This document shows, one piece after another, positions 1-6,832 of a DNA stretch of 64,000 bases (its first letter is position 1; each line of letters begins with the position of its first letter). Below the pieces are notes generated by a model, which was given only the letters and a program-made list of their open reading frames with translations, did no database searches and was not told where the DNA came from. The stretch is from Companilactobacillus jidongensis (GTDB lineage Bacteria > Bacillota > Bacilli > Lactobacillales > Lactobacillaceae): the NCBI RefSeq assembly GCF_003946575.1, contig NZ_RHOP01000002.1, positions 1 to 64,000 of the forward strand, given 5' to 3'. The position numbers and the translations under genes were made by a program.

Positions 1-7
1 TGTGCAT

Positions 8-38
8 GAAAATAGGCATCCTCAATGAGGATGCCTAT
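8..38 (-). terminator. Intrinsic terminator after the CPBP protease gene
   Basis: Perfect 12-bp inverted repeat (12-23 with 27-38, 3-base loop), followed on the minus strand by a short T-run. It lies about 48 bases beyond the stop of the leftward gene at 86. The T-run is short, so efficiency is uncertain. Confidence 0.6.
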
Positions 39-85
39 GGTTAAAAGTTATTCATCAATACTATTTGACAAAGAGCCGAATCCTT

Positions 86-817
86 TTAGTTTATGATCAA
101 ACCTTTGGTCTGCTTACGAGCAATAATAATCGTTAAAATCAACCAAATAATACAAACAATCAATGCAGCTATCGAGAATTGCATCTTAGCTGCCTCTCTA
201 AGCGTACTTGGTGACAATAATGGGAACAGATCCTTAAGCATGTGCAAAGCCACTACAAGTAGCAAATTATTCGTTTTAACGTAGATTGCACCTAATAGTA
301 ATCCGAAGGAAATTGCAAAGATAACTTGAATCGATACATATCCAAAAGAAATACTCTTCAAATTGATCAAGTGCATTAATCCAAATAAGACACTAGAGCC
401 AATCACAGCATAATAAGCGTTGCCTCTGAACCGTTTTAAGAATAACGGGATCAATAGTCCTCGAAAGCAGAATTCCTCTGCTAAACCGACCAAAATCGTC
501 ATTATCAAAACATCCATCTGAAATCTCATATCTTTGACAAAAAACATGGCCGCACTTGAATATGCAACAAATATTATTGTCGGTAAAGCCGTACTGAGCT
601 GATCAAATATTCTATCCATATTGAACCAATTGATCGGTTGATGAAACCACAAGCGATTCAAAAAGTATGCAACTAAAAATACAATTAGATCGGCCATTCC
701 TTGTTTGGTATTCGTCGATAATCCTGATGGTATAATTGCGGCAGAAGCATACAGCATAATTGGAAATATCAACCACACTACAACTATCTTGAGAGGTGAA
801 GACTTAAATATTTTCAT
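86..817 (-). CDS. CPBP family intramembrane metalloprotease
   Basis: Multi-pass membrane protein of about 243 residues with the CPBP (Abi/CAAX-protease-like) signature: an EEFCFRG motif (EExxxR) in the middle, then FGLMHL and LHMLKD, which supply the His residues expected to bind the catalytic metal. In lactobacilli such proteins are often linked to bacteriocin self-immunity or membrane-protein processing, but nothing nearby identifies a substrate. The start at 817 is chosen because a GTGGAG ribosome-binding site lies 9 bases upstream; the in-frame ATG at 841 has no Shine-Dalgarno sequence. It is a single gene with its own terminator, read away from a rightward promoter at 884. Confidence 0.85.
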   Translation of the reverse strand: MKIFKSSPLKIVVVWLIFPIMLYASAAIIPSGLSTNTKQGMADLIVFLVAYFLNRLWFHQPINWFNMDRIFDQLSTALPTIIFVAYSSAAMFFVKDMRFQMDVLIMTILVGLAEEFCFRGLLIPLFLKRFRGNAYYAVIGSSVLFGLMHLINLKSISFGYVSIQVIFAISFGLLLGAIYVKTNNLLLVVALHMLKDLFPLLSPSTLREAAKMQFSIAALIVCIIWLILTIIIARKQTKGLIIN

Positions 818-883
818 TTTATCTGACTCCACTCTTTTCATTTTTGACTAATTCTAACATTTTTGATTATTTTTAAAAATAAT

Positions 884-914
884 TTGACATGGAACCCGTT
901 CCATATAGTATTCT
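884..914 (+). promoter_or_regulatory. Rightward promoter containing a TetR-type palindrome
   Basis: A perfect TTGACA (884-889) is followed by TAGTAT (906-911, spacing 16) or TATTCT (909-914, spacing 19). A 7-bp perfect inverted repeat ATGGAAC-CC-GTTCCAT (889-904) fills the spacer, a layout and sequence typical of TetR-family operators. No TetR gene is in the window, and no ORF with a ribosome-binding site follows, so the transcript would be non-coding. Confidence 0.5.
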
Positions 915-917
915 ATA

Positions 918-1080
918 GAAGTCGAGTAATAGTGGTCGTTACCACTCGTCGACAATGATTTCAATTAATCTTTGATACTTCTTGAAAGATTCTCACCCTT
1001 CAATGATACTTTCAAGTCGGTTATGCAAATAACCTCAAAATACAAATACTCAAAAATAATAGACGCCTATCGGCGTCTAT
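918..1080 (+). ncRNA. Candidate small non-coding RNA
   Basis: The DNA between the promoter at 884-914 and the terminator at 1059-1080 has no credible ORF. It starts with a hairpin-forming stretch: GTCGA (921-925) pairs with TCGAC (949-953), enclosing GTGGT (932-936) with ACCAC (941-945). A rightward transcript of about 160 nt is predicted. This is inference from promoter, hairpin and terminator only; the region could equally be the remnant of a lost gene. Confidence 0.3.
1059..1080. terminator. Bidirectional terminator at the manO 3' end
   Basis: Nine-bp stem ATAGACGCC / GGCGTCTAT with a 4-base loop. T-rich runs follow on both strands, so it can end leftward manO and any rightward transcript from 884. 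The manO stop codon (1077-1079) lies inside the stem. Confidence 0.8.
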
Positions 1081-1457
1081 TTGTTTTTTCTAGTAAAAAT
1101 ATTTTTCAGACTACGACTAAGTACCTGGAAGAACCCTAATGATTGAACAATATTCTTAGGATCAATGTACTTACGTACAGTACGTAAAGCCTTCTTAGGA
1201 TCTTTTGAAGAGAAGGTAAACAAACCATTCTTCTTAGTCTTAAAAGCATAACGTGGAATCCACTTACCCTTGAAAACTGTTGAGACGATTACTTTATCAA
1301 CCTCATCCCAGGGAATCTGAATAAAGTTCTTCTTATCACGATCACTATAAAATTCAAATCCCTTATCTCCAATCATGATCTTGCCATATTCAGACAATCC
1401 CATATGAGAGGTTCCATCAATTACGAGATCAGATTTTGTGTTGATTGATTGGACCAT
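1077..1457 (-). CDS. manO: DUF956 family protein ManO of the mannose PTS operon
   Basis: A 126-residue soluble protein of the DUF956 family, which is found as the last gene of mannose-class PTS operons in lactic acid bacteria (manO of manLMNO). It has no signal peptide or membrane segment. The N-terminal half has a PH-like pattern ending in a PWDEVDKVIV stretch, and the C-terminus is basic. A GGAG sequence 9 bases upstream supports the start. It is separated from the IID gene by an internal terminator (1508-1538), so it is probably made at a lower level than the transporter. Its biochemical role is not established; the family name rests on sequence and context. Confidence 0.85.
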   Translation of the reverse strand: MVQSINTKSDLVIDGTSHMGLSEYGKIMIGDKGFEFYSDRDKKNFIQIPWDEVDKVIVSTVFKGKWIPRYAFKTKKNGLFTFSSKDPKKALRTVRKYIDPKNIVQSLGFFQVLSRSLKNIFTRKNK

Positions 1458-1507
1458 TTAATCCACTCCATTTCTTTGACAATTAATAATTATTAGTATT
1501 ATACAAC

Positions 1508-1538
1508 TAAAAAAGGATGAACCCATAAGAGTCCATCC
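1508..1538 (-). terminator. Terminator/attenuator between IID and manO
   Basis: On the minus strand GGATGGACTC and GGGTTCATCC form an imperfect stem followed by six T. It would end most of the IIAB-IIC-IID message and leave partial read-through into manO. Confidence 0.7.
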
Positions 1539-1567
1539 AATAAGGAGCCAAATGCTCGATTAAATTA

Positions 1568-2479
1568 TTACATAATGTGAATAACGTGTAGAAGTACACC
1601 AACAACGAATAATCCAAGGATAATAACGATTGGTGAAACCTTTTTCTTTAGTAACCACATACAGAAGAAAGTTAGAAGCACAGCGGCCAAACCTGGTACT
1701 AATTGATCCAAGTTATCTTGCAATGTTGTAACTTTATCAGGTGTTAATGATAGACCAGCTTTTTGTTGGATAAGAGCTTGTTGAACACCTTTTGCACCTG
1801 ATGGTAAATGTGCCCAATCAATGTAGGCACCCTTATCAAGTTTAACTGTAGAAACAGTTGGTGTGAACTTAACAACAACCCAACGGTTGATCAACGATCC
1901 TAAGATAAACATACCTAGAATTGATGCACCCTTAGTAATGTCTTGTAGCAAACCACCAGACATATCTTCTGTGATAGCTGAACCGGCTTTGTAACCTAAT
2001 TCTTGTGTATACCACATGAATCCCATACGAATTGCATTCCATACTACGAAGTAAATGATTGGTCCTAAAATGCTACCTGTCATAGCTAATGAAGCAGCCA
2101 AGGCACCAACAATAGGCTTAACAGTGAACCAGAACACAGGATCACCAATACCAGCCAAAGGACCCATCATACCAACTTTAACACCTTGGATAGCAACGTC
2201 ATCAATGGGAGCACCATTGGCACGTTCTTCTTCAAGAGCCATAGTAACACCTAAGATAGGTGAAGCTAAGTATGGGTGAGTATTAAAGAATTCCAAGTGA
2301 CGCTTCAAAGCAGCGGCACGGTCTTCTTTAGTTGTATATAATTTTTTAAGTGCTGGAATCATTGAATATGCCCAGCCACCGTTTTGCATACGTTCGTAGT
2401 TCCATGAACCTTGGATGAAAGTTGAACGCCACCAAACGGAGATTCGATCTTTTTTAGATAACTTTAATTCTTCTGCCAT
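1568..2479 (-). CDS. manN: PTS mannose/glucose transporter subunit IID
   Basis: At 303 residues this is full length for the IID family (ManZ/ManN). It is a membrane partner of IIC in the sugar channel of the Man-type PTS, which imports glucose, mannose and amino sugars with phosphorylation; in lactic acid bacteria this complex is also the receptor for class IIa bacteriocins. The N-terminus (LSKKDRISVWWRSTFIQGSWNYERMQ) and the hydrophobic C-terminal segment are typical. It follows IIC by 18 bases with a ribosome-binding site in the gap. The second gene-spanning terminator lies just downstream. Confidence 0.95.
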   Translation of the reverse strand: MAEELKLSKKDRISVWWRSTFIQGSWNYERMQNGGWAYSMIPALKKLYTTKEDRAAALKRHLEFFNTHPYLASPILGVTMALEEERANGAPIDDVAIQGVKVGMMGPLAGIGDPVFWFTVKPIVGALAASLAMTGSILGPIIYFVVWNAIRMGFMWYTQELGYKAGSAITEDMSGGLLQDITKGASILGMFILGSLINRWVVVKFTPTVSTVKLDKGAYIDWAHLPSGAKGVQQALIQQKAGLSLTPDKVTTLQDNLDQLVPGLAAVLLTFFCMWLLKKKVSPIVIILGLFVVGVLLHVIHIM

Positions 2480-2497
2480 TTTTATTCTTCCTCCGTC

Positions 2498-3307
2498 CTA
2501 GTAATTATCTATCATGTCGCCAACTGGATCACCGGTGTTTGAACCTCCACCGCCGTTGTTTGAGCCACCACTCTTAGAAAGAGTTAGGTAGATCAAGGCT
2601 AGTGAAATACCGATAGTACCAAGTGCGATAAGTGTAAGCTGTGTAACTGTAGCTAGAACGAAACCAATTGCGAAGAATGGCCATACTTCTTTAGAAGCCA
2701 TCATGTTGATAACCATTGCATAACCAACGGCAACAACCATACCACCACCAATGGCAAGACCATCAGTTAACCATGCAGGCATAGCTTGTAGCATAGCTCT
2801 AACAGGGCCAGCACCAATAGCAAGAATCATACCTGCAGGGATAGCGATACGAATACCTTGTAAACAGATAGCAATAATCTGCCACATTTCAATCTTTCTA
2901 AAACTACCTTCTTCGGCAGCCTTATCCATGATATGAACGATACCAGTTACGATTGTACGAACAATGATTGTTAGTAACAATCCAGCAACGGCAAGGGGAA
3001 CAGCGATAGCAATAGCTGAAGCAACTCCGGCTTTACCTTCGCCACCTAAAACCAAAATAATTGCAGAAGCAACAGATGCCAAAGCAGCATCAGGAGCAAC
3101 AGCGGCACCAATATTTGCCCAACCTAAAGCGATCATTTGTAATGAACCACCTAGGATCAAGCAAGGTACTAAATTACCTGTAACTAAGCCGATCAAAGTA
3201 CATGCGATAACTGGTTGGTGAAAATGGAATTCATCAAGAATACCTTCCATACCAGCTAGGAATGATACTAGAACGACTAATACAATTTGAATAGCATTTA
3301 ATTGCAT
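2498..3307 (-). CDS. manM: PTS mannose/glucose transporter subunit IIC
   Basis: The 269-residue integral membrane channel subunit of the Man-type PTS (ManY/ManM). Several transmembrane helices and the motif HFHQPVIACTLIGLVTGN near the N-terminus match the family. The C-terminus ends in a Gly/Asn/Ser-rich linker followed by GDPVGDMIDNY, a tail common in Lactobacillales IIC proteins. It lies between IIAB and IID in one leftward operon, 31 bases after IIAB. No anomalies seen. Confidence 0.95.
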   Translation of the reverse strand: MQLNAIQIVLVVLVSFLAGMEGILDEFHFHQPVIACTLIGLVTGNLVPCLILGGSLQMIALGWANIGAAVAPDAALASVASAIILVLGGEGKAGVASAIAIAVPLAVAGLLLTIIVRTIVTGIVHIMDKAAEEGSFRKIEMWQIIAICLQGIRIAIPAGMILAIGAGPVRAMLQAMPAWLTDGLAIGGGMVVAVGYAMVINMMASKEVWPFFAIGFVLATVTQLTLIALGTIGISLALIYLTLSKSGGSNNGGGGSNTGDPVGDMIDNY

Positions 3308-3338
3308 AAGTATTAACCCTCCATAAAATATCTAAAAA

Positions 3339-4313
3339 TTATTTATTCTTATTTAATTCTTCTTGAGCTTTGTTCAAGATATTGTCCATATTATCCTTTG
3401 AATCTGTTGGAACTTTACGAACATCAAACTTGATACCCTTATCCTCAAGCTTCTTAAATGTATCAACATCATCTTGGCTGAAGGCCAAAACCTTATTAGG
3501 TTGAACTTTACCAATTGAATGAGCCATTGATCCAACATTAAGTTCTTTCAATGGAACCCCACCTTCAATTGCACGTAGTGCATCTTGAGGTGTTTCGAAT
3601 AATAGCAATGCACGTTGACCACCGAAGTGTTTGTCATCTTTTGCTAACTTGATCATTTGATCAACTGGAACAACGTGAGCCTTAACACCAACTGGTGCAG
3701 CTTGTTGAATCAATTGAGTACGTAGATCATCTTTAGCAACAGCATCAGATACAACGATAATACGTGTAGGTGTTACTGATTTTGACCATGCAGTAGCAAC
3801 TTGTCCATGAAGTAGACGTGAATCAATACGTGCTAAGACGTAATCGAATGATCCTGGTCTACCAGCATTAGCAGAAGTATCAGCAGGTGCAGCAGCTTTA
3901 GCTTCTTTTGGTTGAAGTGATTCTGGACGAACCTTAACTCCCTCTTTTGCAGTTTCAATGATATGTGCAGCAATTTCTTGTGCGCTTTCCATTGATAGAC
4001 GTGAAGCATATGCTTCGATCAACATTGGTAAGTTCAAGCCGGCAACAACTGCCCACTTGTCCTTATGTGCTTCAAACAAGCCATTGACTTGATTGAAAGG
4101 TGTACCACCCCAAAGATCGACTAGGAACAATACTTGGTCTTGGTCTTTAAAAGTAGCAACTGCTTCTTCAAGCTTTGCTTTTAAGTCATCAGGTCCCATA
4201 TCAGGCATTAATGTAACAGCTTCTACATCTTCTTGCTCACCGAAAATCATAGATCCGGATTGCTTGATGCCCTTGGCGAATTCACCGTGACTAGCAATGA
4301 TAATCCCTACCAT
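3339..4313 (-). CDS. manL: PTS mannose/glucose transporter subunit IIAB (fused)
   Basis: Cytoplasmic phosphotransfer protein of 324 residues. The IIA domain (about 1-130) has the phosphorylated His at residue 9 in IIASHGEFAKG. An Ala/Pro/Lys-rich linker (about 150-165) leads to the IIB domain (about 170-324), with its His in RIDSRLLHGQVATAW. It accepts phosphate from HPr and passes it to the sugar in the IIC/IID channel. It is the first gene of the operon, with a strong GGAGG ribosome-binding site. Two cre-like sites and a sigma-54-like element lie upstream, consistent with CcpA control and possibly with LevR/ManR-type activation. Confidence 0.96.
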   Translation of the reverse strand: MVGIIIASHGEFAKGIKQSGSMIFGEQEDVEAVTLMPDMGPDDLKAKLEEAVATFKDQDQVLFLVDLWGGTPFNQVNGLFEAHKDKWAVVAGLNLPMLIEAYASRLSMESAQEIAAHIIETAKEGVKVRPESLQPKEAKAAAPADTSANAGRPGSFDYVLARIDSRLLHGQVATAWSKSVTPTRIIVVSDAVAKDDLRTQLIQQAAPVGVKAHVVPVDQMIKLAKDDKHFGGQRALLLFETPQDALRAIEGGVPLKELNVGSMAHSIGKVQPNKVLAFSQDDVDTFKKLEDKGIKFDVRKVPTDSKDNMDNILNKAQEELNKNK

Positions 4314-4342
4314 CTTTAATCCTCCTTATATTTAAATATGTA

Positions 4343-4357
4343 TTAAAGCGCTTACAA
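4343..4357 (-). promoter_or_regulatory. cre site upstream of manL
   Basis: Minus strand TTGTAAGCGCTTTAA matches the CcpA operator consensus WTGNAANCGNWNNCW at all but one defined position. It lies 30 bases before the manL start, where bound CcpA would block transcription. Confidence 0.7.
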
Positions 4358-4409
4358 CAGCTACCTTATGGTAACGAGTACACAAAAATAAAATTGAATT
4401 ATTTCATAA

Positions 4410-4423
4410 TTAAAACGCTTTAA
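4410..4423 (-). promoter_or_regulatory. Second cre-like site upstream of manL
   Basis: TTAAAACGCTTTAA, a near-palindrome with the ACGCTTT core of catabolite-responsive elements, about 97 bases from the manL start. The outer TG/CA positions are replaced, so it is weaker than the site at 4343. Confidence 0.4.
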
Positions 4424-4502
4424 CGAGCTCACCCTTCATGTGAACCCTTTCATAATATCATTTTTTCAGAAAAAAAACACCACTTTAAACAAAAAAAATC
4501 AA

Positions 4503-4520
4503 TTGGCACGTAAATTGCCA
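4503..4520. promoter_or_regulatory. Sigma-54 (-24/-12)-like promoter element, near-palindromic
   Basis: The plus strand reads TTGGCACGTAAATTGCCA, which matches the RpoN consensus TTGGCACG-N4-TTGC almost perfectly. Because of the dyad TGGCA/TGCCA the minus strand also has GG-N10-GC spacing and could serve manL about 190 bases downstream. Mannose PTS operons of several Firmicutes are RpoN-dependent. The better match points away from manL, which is unexpected. No rpoN or levR gene is in the window. Confidence 0.5.
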
Positions 4521-4801
4521 TTACGTCAAAGAATAATTATTCGCATTTTTTGATTTTTGTATGCCTTCGTTATGACACAAAGTCCTACTGTAATAGGCGT
4601 TTCAGACACCAGTACCATCGGTATACTCCAAAGTTCACTATTGTTCTAAACAAACAATAGTAGTCAGCTAACAGTGTTGAAAAACCATACGATCACCGAT
4701 ACTTTCATGTTTTCGTTCCACTTTAGGTAAAAAAATATTTTTTTACATTTTTCAGTTTGTTTCTTAAGATTATCTAAAGTCGCTTTTCATAGAAATCAGC
4801 A
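4521..4801. other. Gene-free stretch between two sigma-54-like sites
   Basis: I see no ORF with a ribosome-binding site here. The stretch contains a hairpin with an ACTATTGTT/AACAATAGT stem (about 4648-4672) and an A/T palindrome at 4727-4746. It may be the body of a rightward non-coding transcript from 4503, or enhancer and leader DNA for the mannose operon. Confidence 0.3.
4727..4746. repeat. 20-bp A/T palindrome
   Basis: GTAAAAAAATATTTTTTTAC is a perfect 20-bp palindrome with a T-rich continuation on the plus strand. It could act as a weak terminator for a rightward RNA starting near 4530, or be a protein-bending site. Confidence 0.4.
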
Positions 4802-4818
4802 ATGGCACCTTACTTGCG
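4802..4818 (+). promoter_or_regulatory. Second sigma-54-like promoter element
   Basis: TGGCAC (4803-4808), five bases, TTGC (4814-4817): both conserved blocks of the RpoN -24/-12 promoter are exact and correctly spaced. It points rightward into an 80-base non-coding gap and then antisense across the marR gene. Confidence 0.5.
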
Positions 4819-4898
4819 CCTATAAATACCGTGGTTATGGGATTCTTCATAATTGGTAATTACCAGTTAGTTTCCTGAAAGTGGTAACTACCTCTCAA

Positions 4899-5354
4899 TT
4901 AAGAATGCTCAACGATTATTTCTAATAGTTCACTTAATCTCAATACGTCTTCATCTGAAAAATTCCTAGTTCTATCTTTTAATTCTTTTAAATTTTTTTG
5001 ATCTAATCTTTTCTTAATTGATAGTATGGTGTGACCATCATCAGTTAGTCTCAAAATCCATTCTTTCTGATTATCTTCACTTTTAGTTTTTTCAATTAAT
5101 CCCGCCTTCTGCAGCTTAGATGCTGAACGAGAACTCGATGCTTGGGAAACCTTCAGTTTTTGAGGTAGTGTCTTTAAAAGTATTGTATCGGTGTTCTTAA
5201 ACAAACCAATAAGTCGAAATTCACGACTTTCAAAGGTATTAATAGCTTGTTTTAAGCCTTCATCATTAATCTGGTCGGCCGCCCATTGTTTTTCTTTATC
5301 GCCTTTCGAGTCTTTAATCAAAAATTGATTTAATAATTCAATTATGTTTTCCAT
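4899..5354 (-). CDS. MarR family transcriptional regulator
   Basis: A 151-residue winged-helix regulator. The recognition-helix region reads LPQKLKVSQASSSRSASKLQKAGLIEK, followed by the wing (KEWILRLTDDG) and a C-terminal dimerisation helix, as in MarR proteins. It is divergent from the FMN reductase at 5445. Two 14-bp palindromes of the form TATTC-N4-GAATA lie in the shared intergenic region, one over this gene's ribosome-binding region and one just after the reductase -10, so it very likely represses both genes. Ligand unknown; such divergons usually sense quinones, aldehydes or oxidants. Confidence 0.85.
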   Translation of the reverse strand: MENIIELLNQFLIKDSKGDKEKQWAADQINDEGLKQAINTFESREFRLIGLFKNTDTILLKTLPQKLKVSQASSSRSASKLQKAGLIEKTKSEDNQKEWILRLTDDGHTILSIKKRLDQKNLKELKDRTRNFSDEDVLRLSELLEIIVEHS

Positions 5355-5360
5355 ATTATT

Positions 5361-5374
5361 TATTCTCCTGAATA
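5361..5374. promoter_or_regulatory. MarR operator copy 1 (TATTC-N4-GAATA)
   Basis: TATTCTCCTGAATA, an inverted repeat covering the Shine-Dalgarno sequence of marR (AGGAG on the minus strand). It has the same half-sites as the palindrome at 5410-5423, 49 bases away, consistent with autoregulation. Confidence 0.55.
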
Positions 5375-5378
5375 CATA

Positions 5379-5406
5379 TTGACATAAGAGATATTAGTTG
5401 TAAAAT
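5379..5406 (+). promoter_or_regulatory. Promoter of the FMN reductase gene
   Basis: TTGACA (5379-5384), 16-base spacer, TAAAAT (5401-5406). It is followed by the operator-like palindrome at 5410-5423 and an AGGAGG ribosome-binding site. Confidence 0.75.
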
Positions 5407-5409
5407 ATC

Positions 5410-5423
5410 TATTCAGATGAATA
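5410..5423. promoter_or_regulatory. MarR operator copy 2 (TATTCA-GA-TGAATA)
   Basis: Perfect 6-bp inverted repeat with a 2-base centre, placed at the expected transcription start of the reductase. A repressor bound here would block initiation. Confidence 0.65.
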
Positions 5424-5444
5424 AATATTTAGGAGGTACTCTTT

Positions 5445-5978
5445 ATGAAACAAATTGGAATAATTGTTGGTAGCAATCGTCCTACACGTGTCAGCTTAGA
5501 TATTGCTACATGGGTGCAAACAACATTACAAGACTCCGAATTAAATTATGAGTTAATTGATCTGGAAAAAATAAATCTGCCATTTCTAGATGAACCAGAC
5601 ATTCCCGCTCATGGGAATTATCAAAATGAACATACTAAAGAATGGGCATCGTTGGTGAATAGCTTTGATGGTTTCATTATCGTCTATCCTCAATACAACT
5701 GGGGTTATCCTGCTGTTCTAAAAAATGCGCTAGATTACTTATATACAGAATGGGCACACAAACCAGTCTCTACTATTGTATTTGGCGCTCATGGCGGTTA
5801 TATGGCTGATTTAGCATTGAGTTTTGTGCTCAAGGGATTACACATGAATGTCTTAAATAGTAAAGCTAGTCTCAATATTGTGCCTGGTCAGCCTGTCAAG
5901 CCCGAAATAGACTTCAAACAAAACGAATTTGCTATCGAACAAATTGGAAATGAATTTAAAAATATTTTAAGACAATAA
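5445..5978 (+). CDS. NADPH-dependent FMN reductase / quinone reductase-like flavoprotein
   Basis: A 177-residue protein with a flavodoxin fold. GSNRPTRVSLDIATWV near the N-terminus is the FMN phosphate-binding loop, and YPQYNWGYPAVLKNALDYL is the conserved flavin-contact motif of the NADPH-dependent FMN reductase / azoreductase family. It probably reduces quinones or other electrophiles with NAD(P)H. The strong ribosome-binding site, consensus-like promoter and divergent MarR repressor mark it as an inducible detoxification enzyme. The exact substrate is not readable from sequence. Confidence 0.88.
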   Translation: MKQIGIIVGSNRPTRVSLDIATWVQTTLQDSELNYELIDLEKINLPFLDEPDIPAHGNYQNEHTKEWASLVNSFDGFIIVYPQYNWGYPAVLKNALDYLYTEWAHKPVSTIVFGAHGGYMADLALSFVLKGLHMNVLNSKASLNIVPGQPVKPEIDFKQNEFAIEQIGNEFKNILRQ

Positions 5979-6016
5979 AAAATCTCTTCGCTCATTTTTT
6001 GAACGAAGAGATTTTT
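5978..6016. terminator. Bidirectional terminator
   Basis: A 13-bp stem (5978-5990 with 6004-6016) flanked by A and T runs, placed between the convergent reductase and DUF4867 genes. Confidence 0.85.
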
Positions 6017-6018
6017 TA

Positions 6019-6699
6019 TTATTCAGCTAAAGGTTTCATAGTAACTAACTTACCAGTCAAACCAACTTTAACTCCAGTAGCAATTTTATCTTTTCTGCTT
6101 GGATCAACAACTTGGAACTTGTTCTTCTTAACAATACGAGGATTGTTGCTCTTGAAGTCAGCAGGTAATTCTTGGTTTGTTCCTGCAATCAACATCACGA
6201 TAAACTTGAAACCTGAATCGTGAACCTTGATTGGTGCATAGTGAAGAGTATCACTGTAGAATTCAACCACTGTACCAGCTGGTACAAAGAAGATCTGTCC
6301 ATCTTCGCTAGGACTGTACAAGCCCTTTGTGTCCAATACTTGACGTTTACCAAGAACCATAATGACATCTGTTTGGAAGATGTTCAATTCGCTTCCTTGG
6401 TGATATTCGATTGCTGTGAAGCTAGTTGATTGTCCTGTACATTCGCCAGCTTCAATAGGCATACCGGCGAAGACATCTGTTCCAATCTCTTGAATAGTAC
6501 TGATTTCTTCAAGGGCTGGATTTGAAGGCACGTAGGTATTACCCGGACTTGAGATCTTAACCTTATTATTCATAAAGTCATTGATCTCACTAATATCATA
6601 GTCAGTATAAACCGTTCCGTACTTCTTAAAGTCAGGATCATCGATCGTTAAAATTTTGTAATCTGGATTTAGTTTTTTGAAATCTTCATATGTGCTCAT
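6019..6699 (-). CDS. DUF4867 family protein (cupin-like)
   Basis: A 226-residue soluble protein of the DUF4867 family, found mostly in Firmicutes and often near sugar-metabolism genes. The centre has a cupin-like pattern (FTAIEYHQGSELNIF, then GQIFFVPAGTVVEFY) that could bind a metal or sugar, but no catalytic residue set is obvious. It has a promoter with TTGACT/TAGATT and a cre-like element in the spacer (6746-6774), so it is probably catabolite-regulated. Function unknown; the family assignment rests on recollection of the family's sequence. Confidence 0.7.
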   Translation of the reverse strand: MSTYEDFKKLNPDYKILTIDDPDFKKYGTVYTDYDISEINDFMNNKVKISSPGNTYVPSNPALEEISTIQEIGTDVFAGMPIEAGECTGQSTSFTAIEYHQGSELNIFQTDVIMVLGKRQVLDTKGLYSPSEDGQIFFVPAGTVVEFYSDTLHYAPIKVHDSGFKFIVMLIAGTNQELPADFKSNNPRIVKKNKFQVVDPSRKDKIATGVKVGLTGKLVTMKPLAE

Positions 6700-6745
6700 T
6701 GAATGCTTTCCCCTTTTGCTGTTTGTTGTTGTTCATTTCAAACAT

Positions 6746-6774
6746 AATCTAACATCTGAAAACGTTTTAGTCAA
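6746..6774 (-). promoter_or_regulatory. Promoter of the DUF4867 gene with cre-like element
   Basis: Minus strand TTGACT (6769-6774), 17-base spacer, TAGATT (6746-6751). The spacer contains an AAAACGTTTTCA core resembling a cre site (6756-6770), with two mismatches to the consensus. Confidence 0.5.
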
Positions 6775-6832
6775 GTCTAACTTCTGACATCAAACTAACA
6801 GCAAAAAGTGGTTAAACACTATTATAGCAACG

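Noticed and set aside
2498-2590. Gly/Asn-rich tail of PTS subunit IIC as an unusual fusion
   Set aside because: Glycine-rich linkers ending in GDP.GD are common in Lactobacillales IIC proteins.
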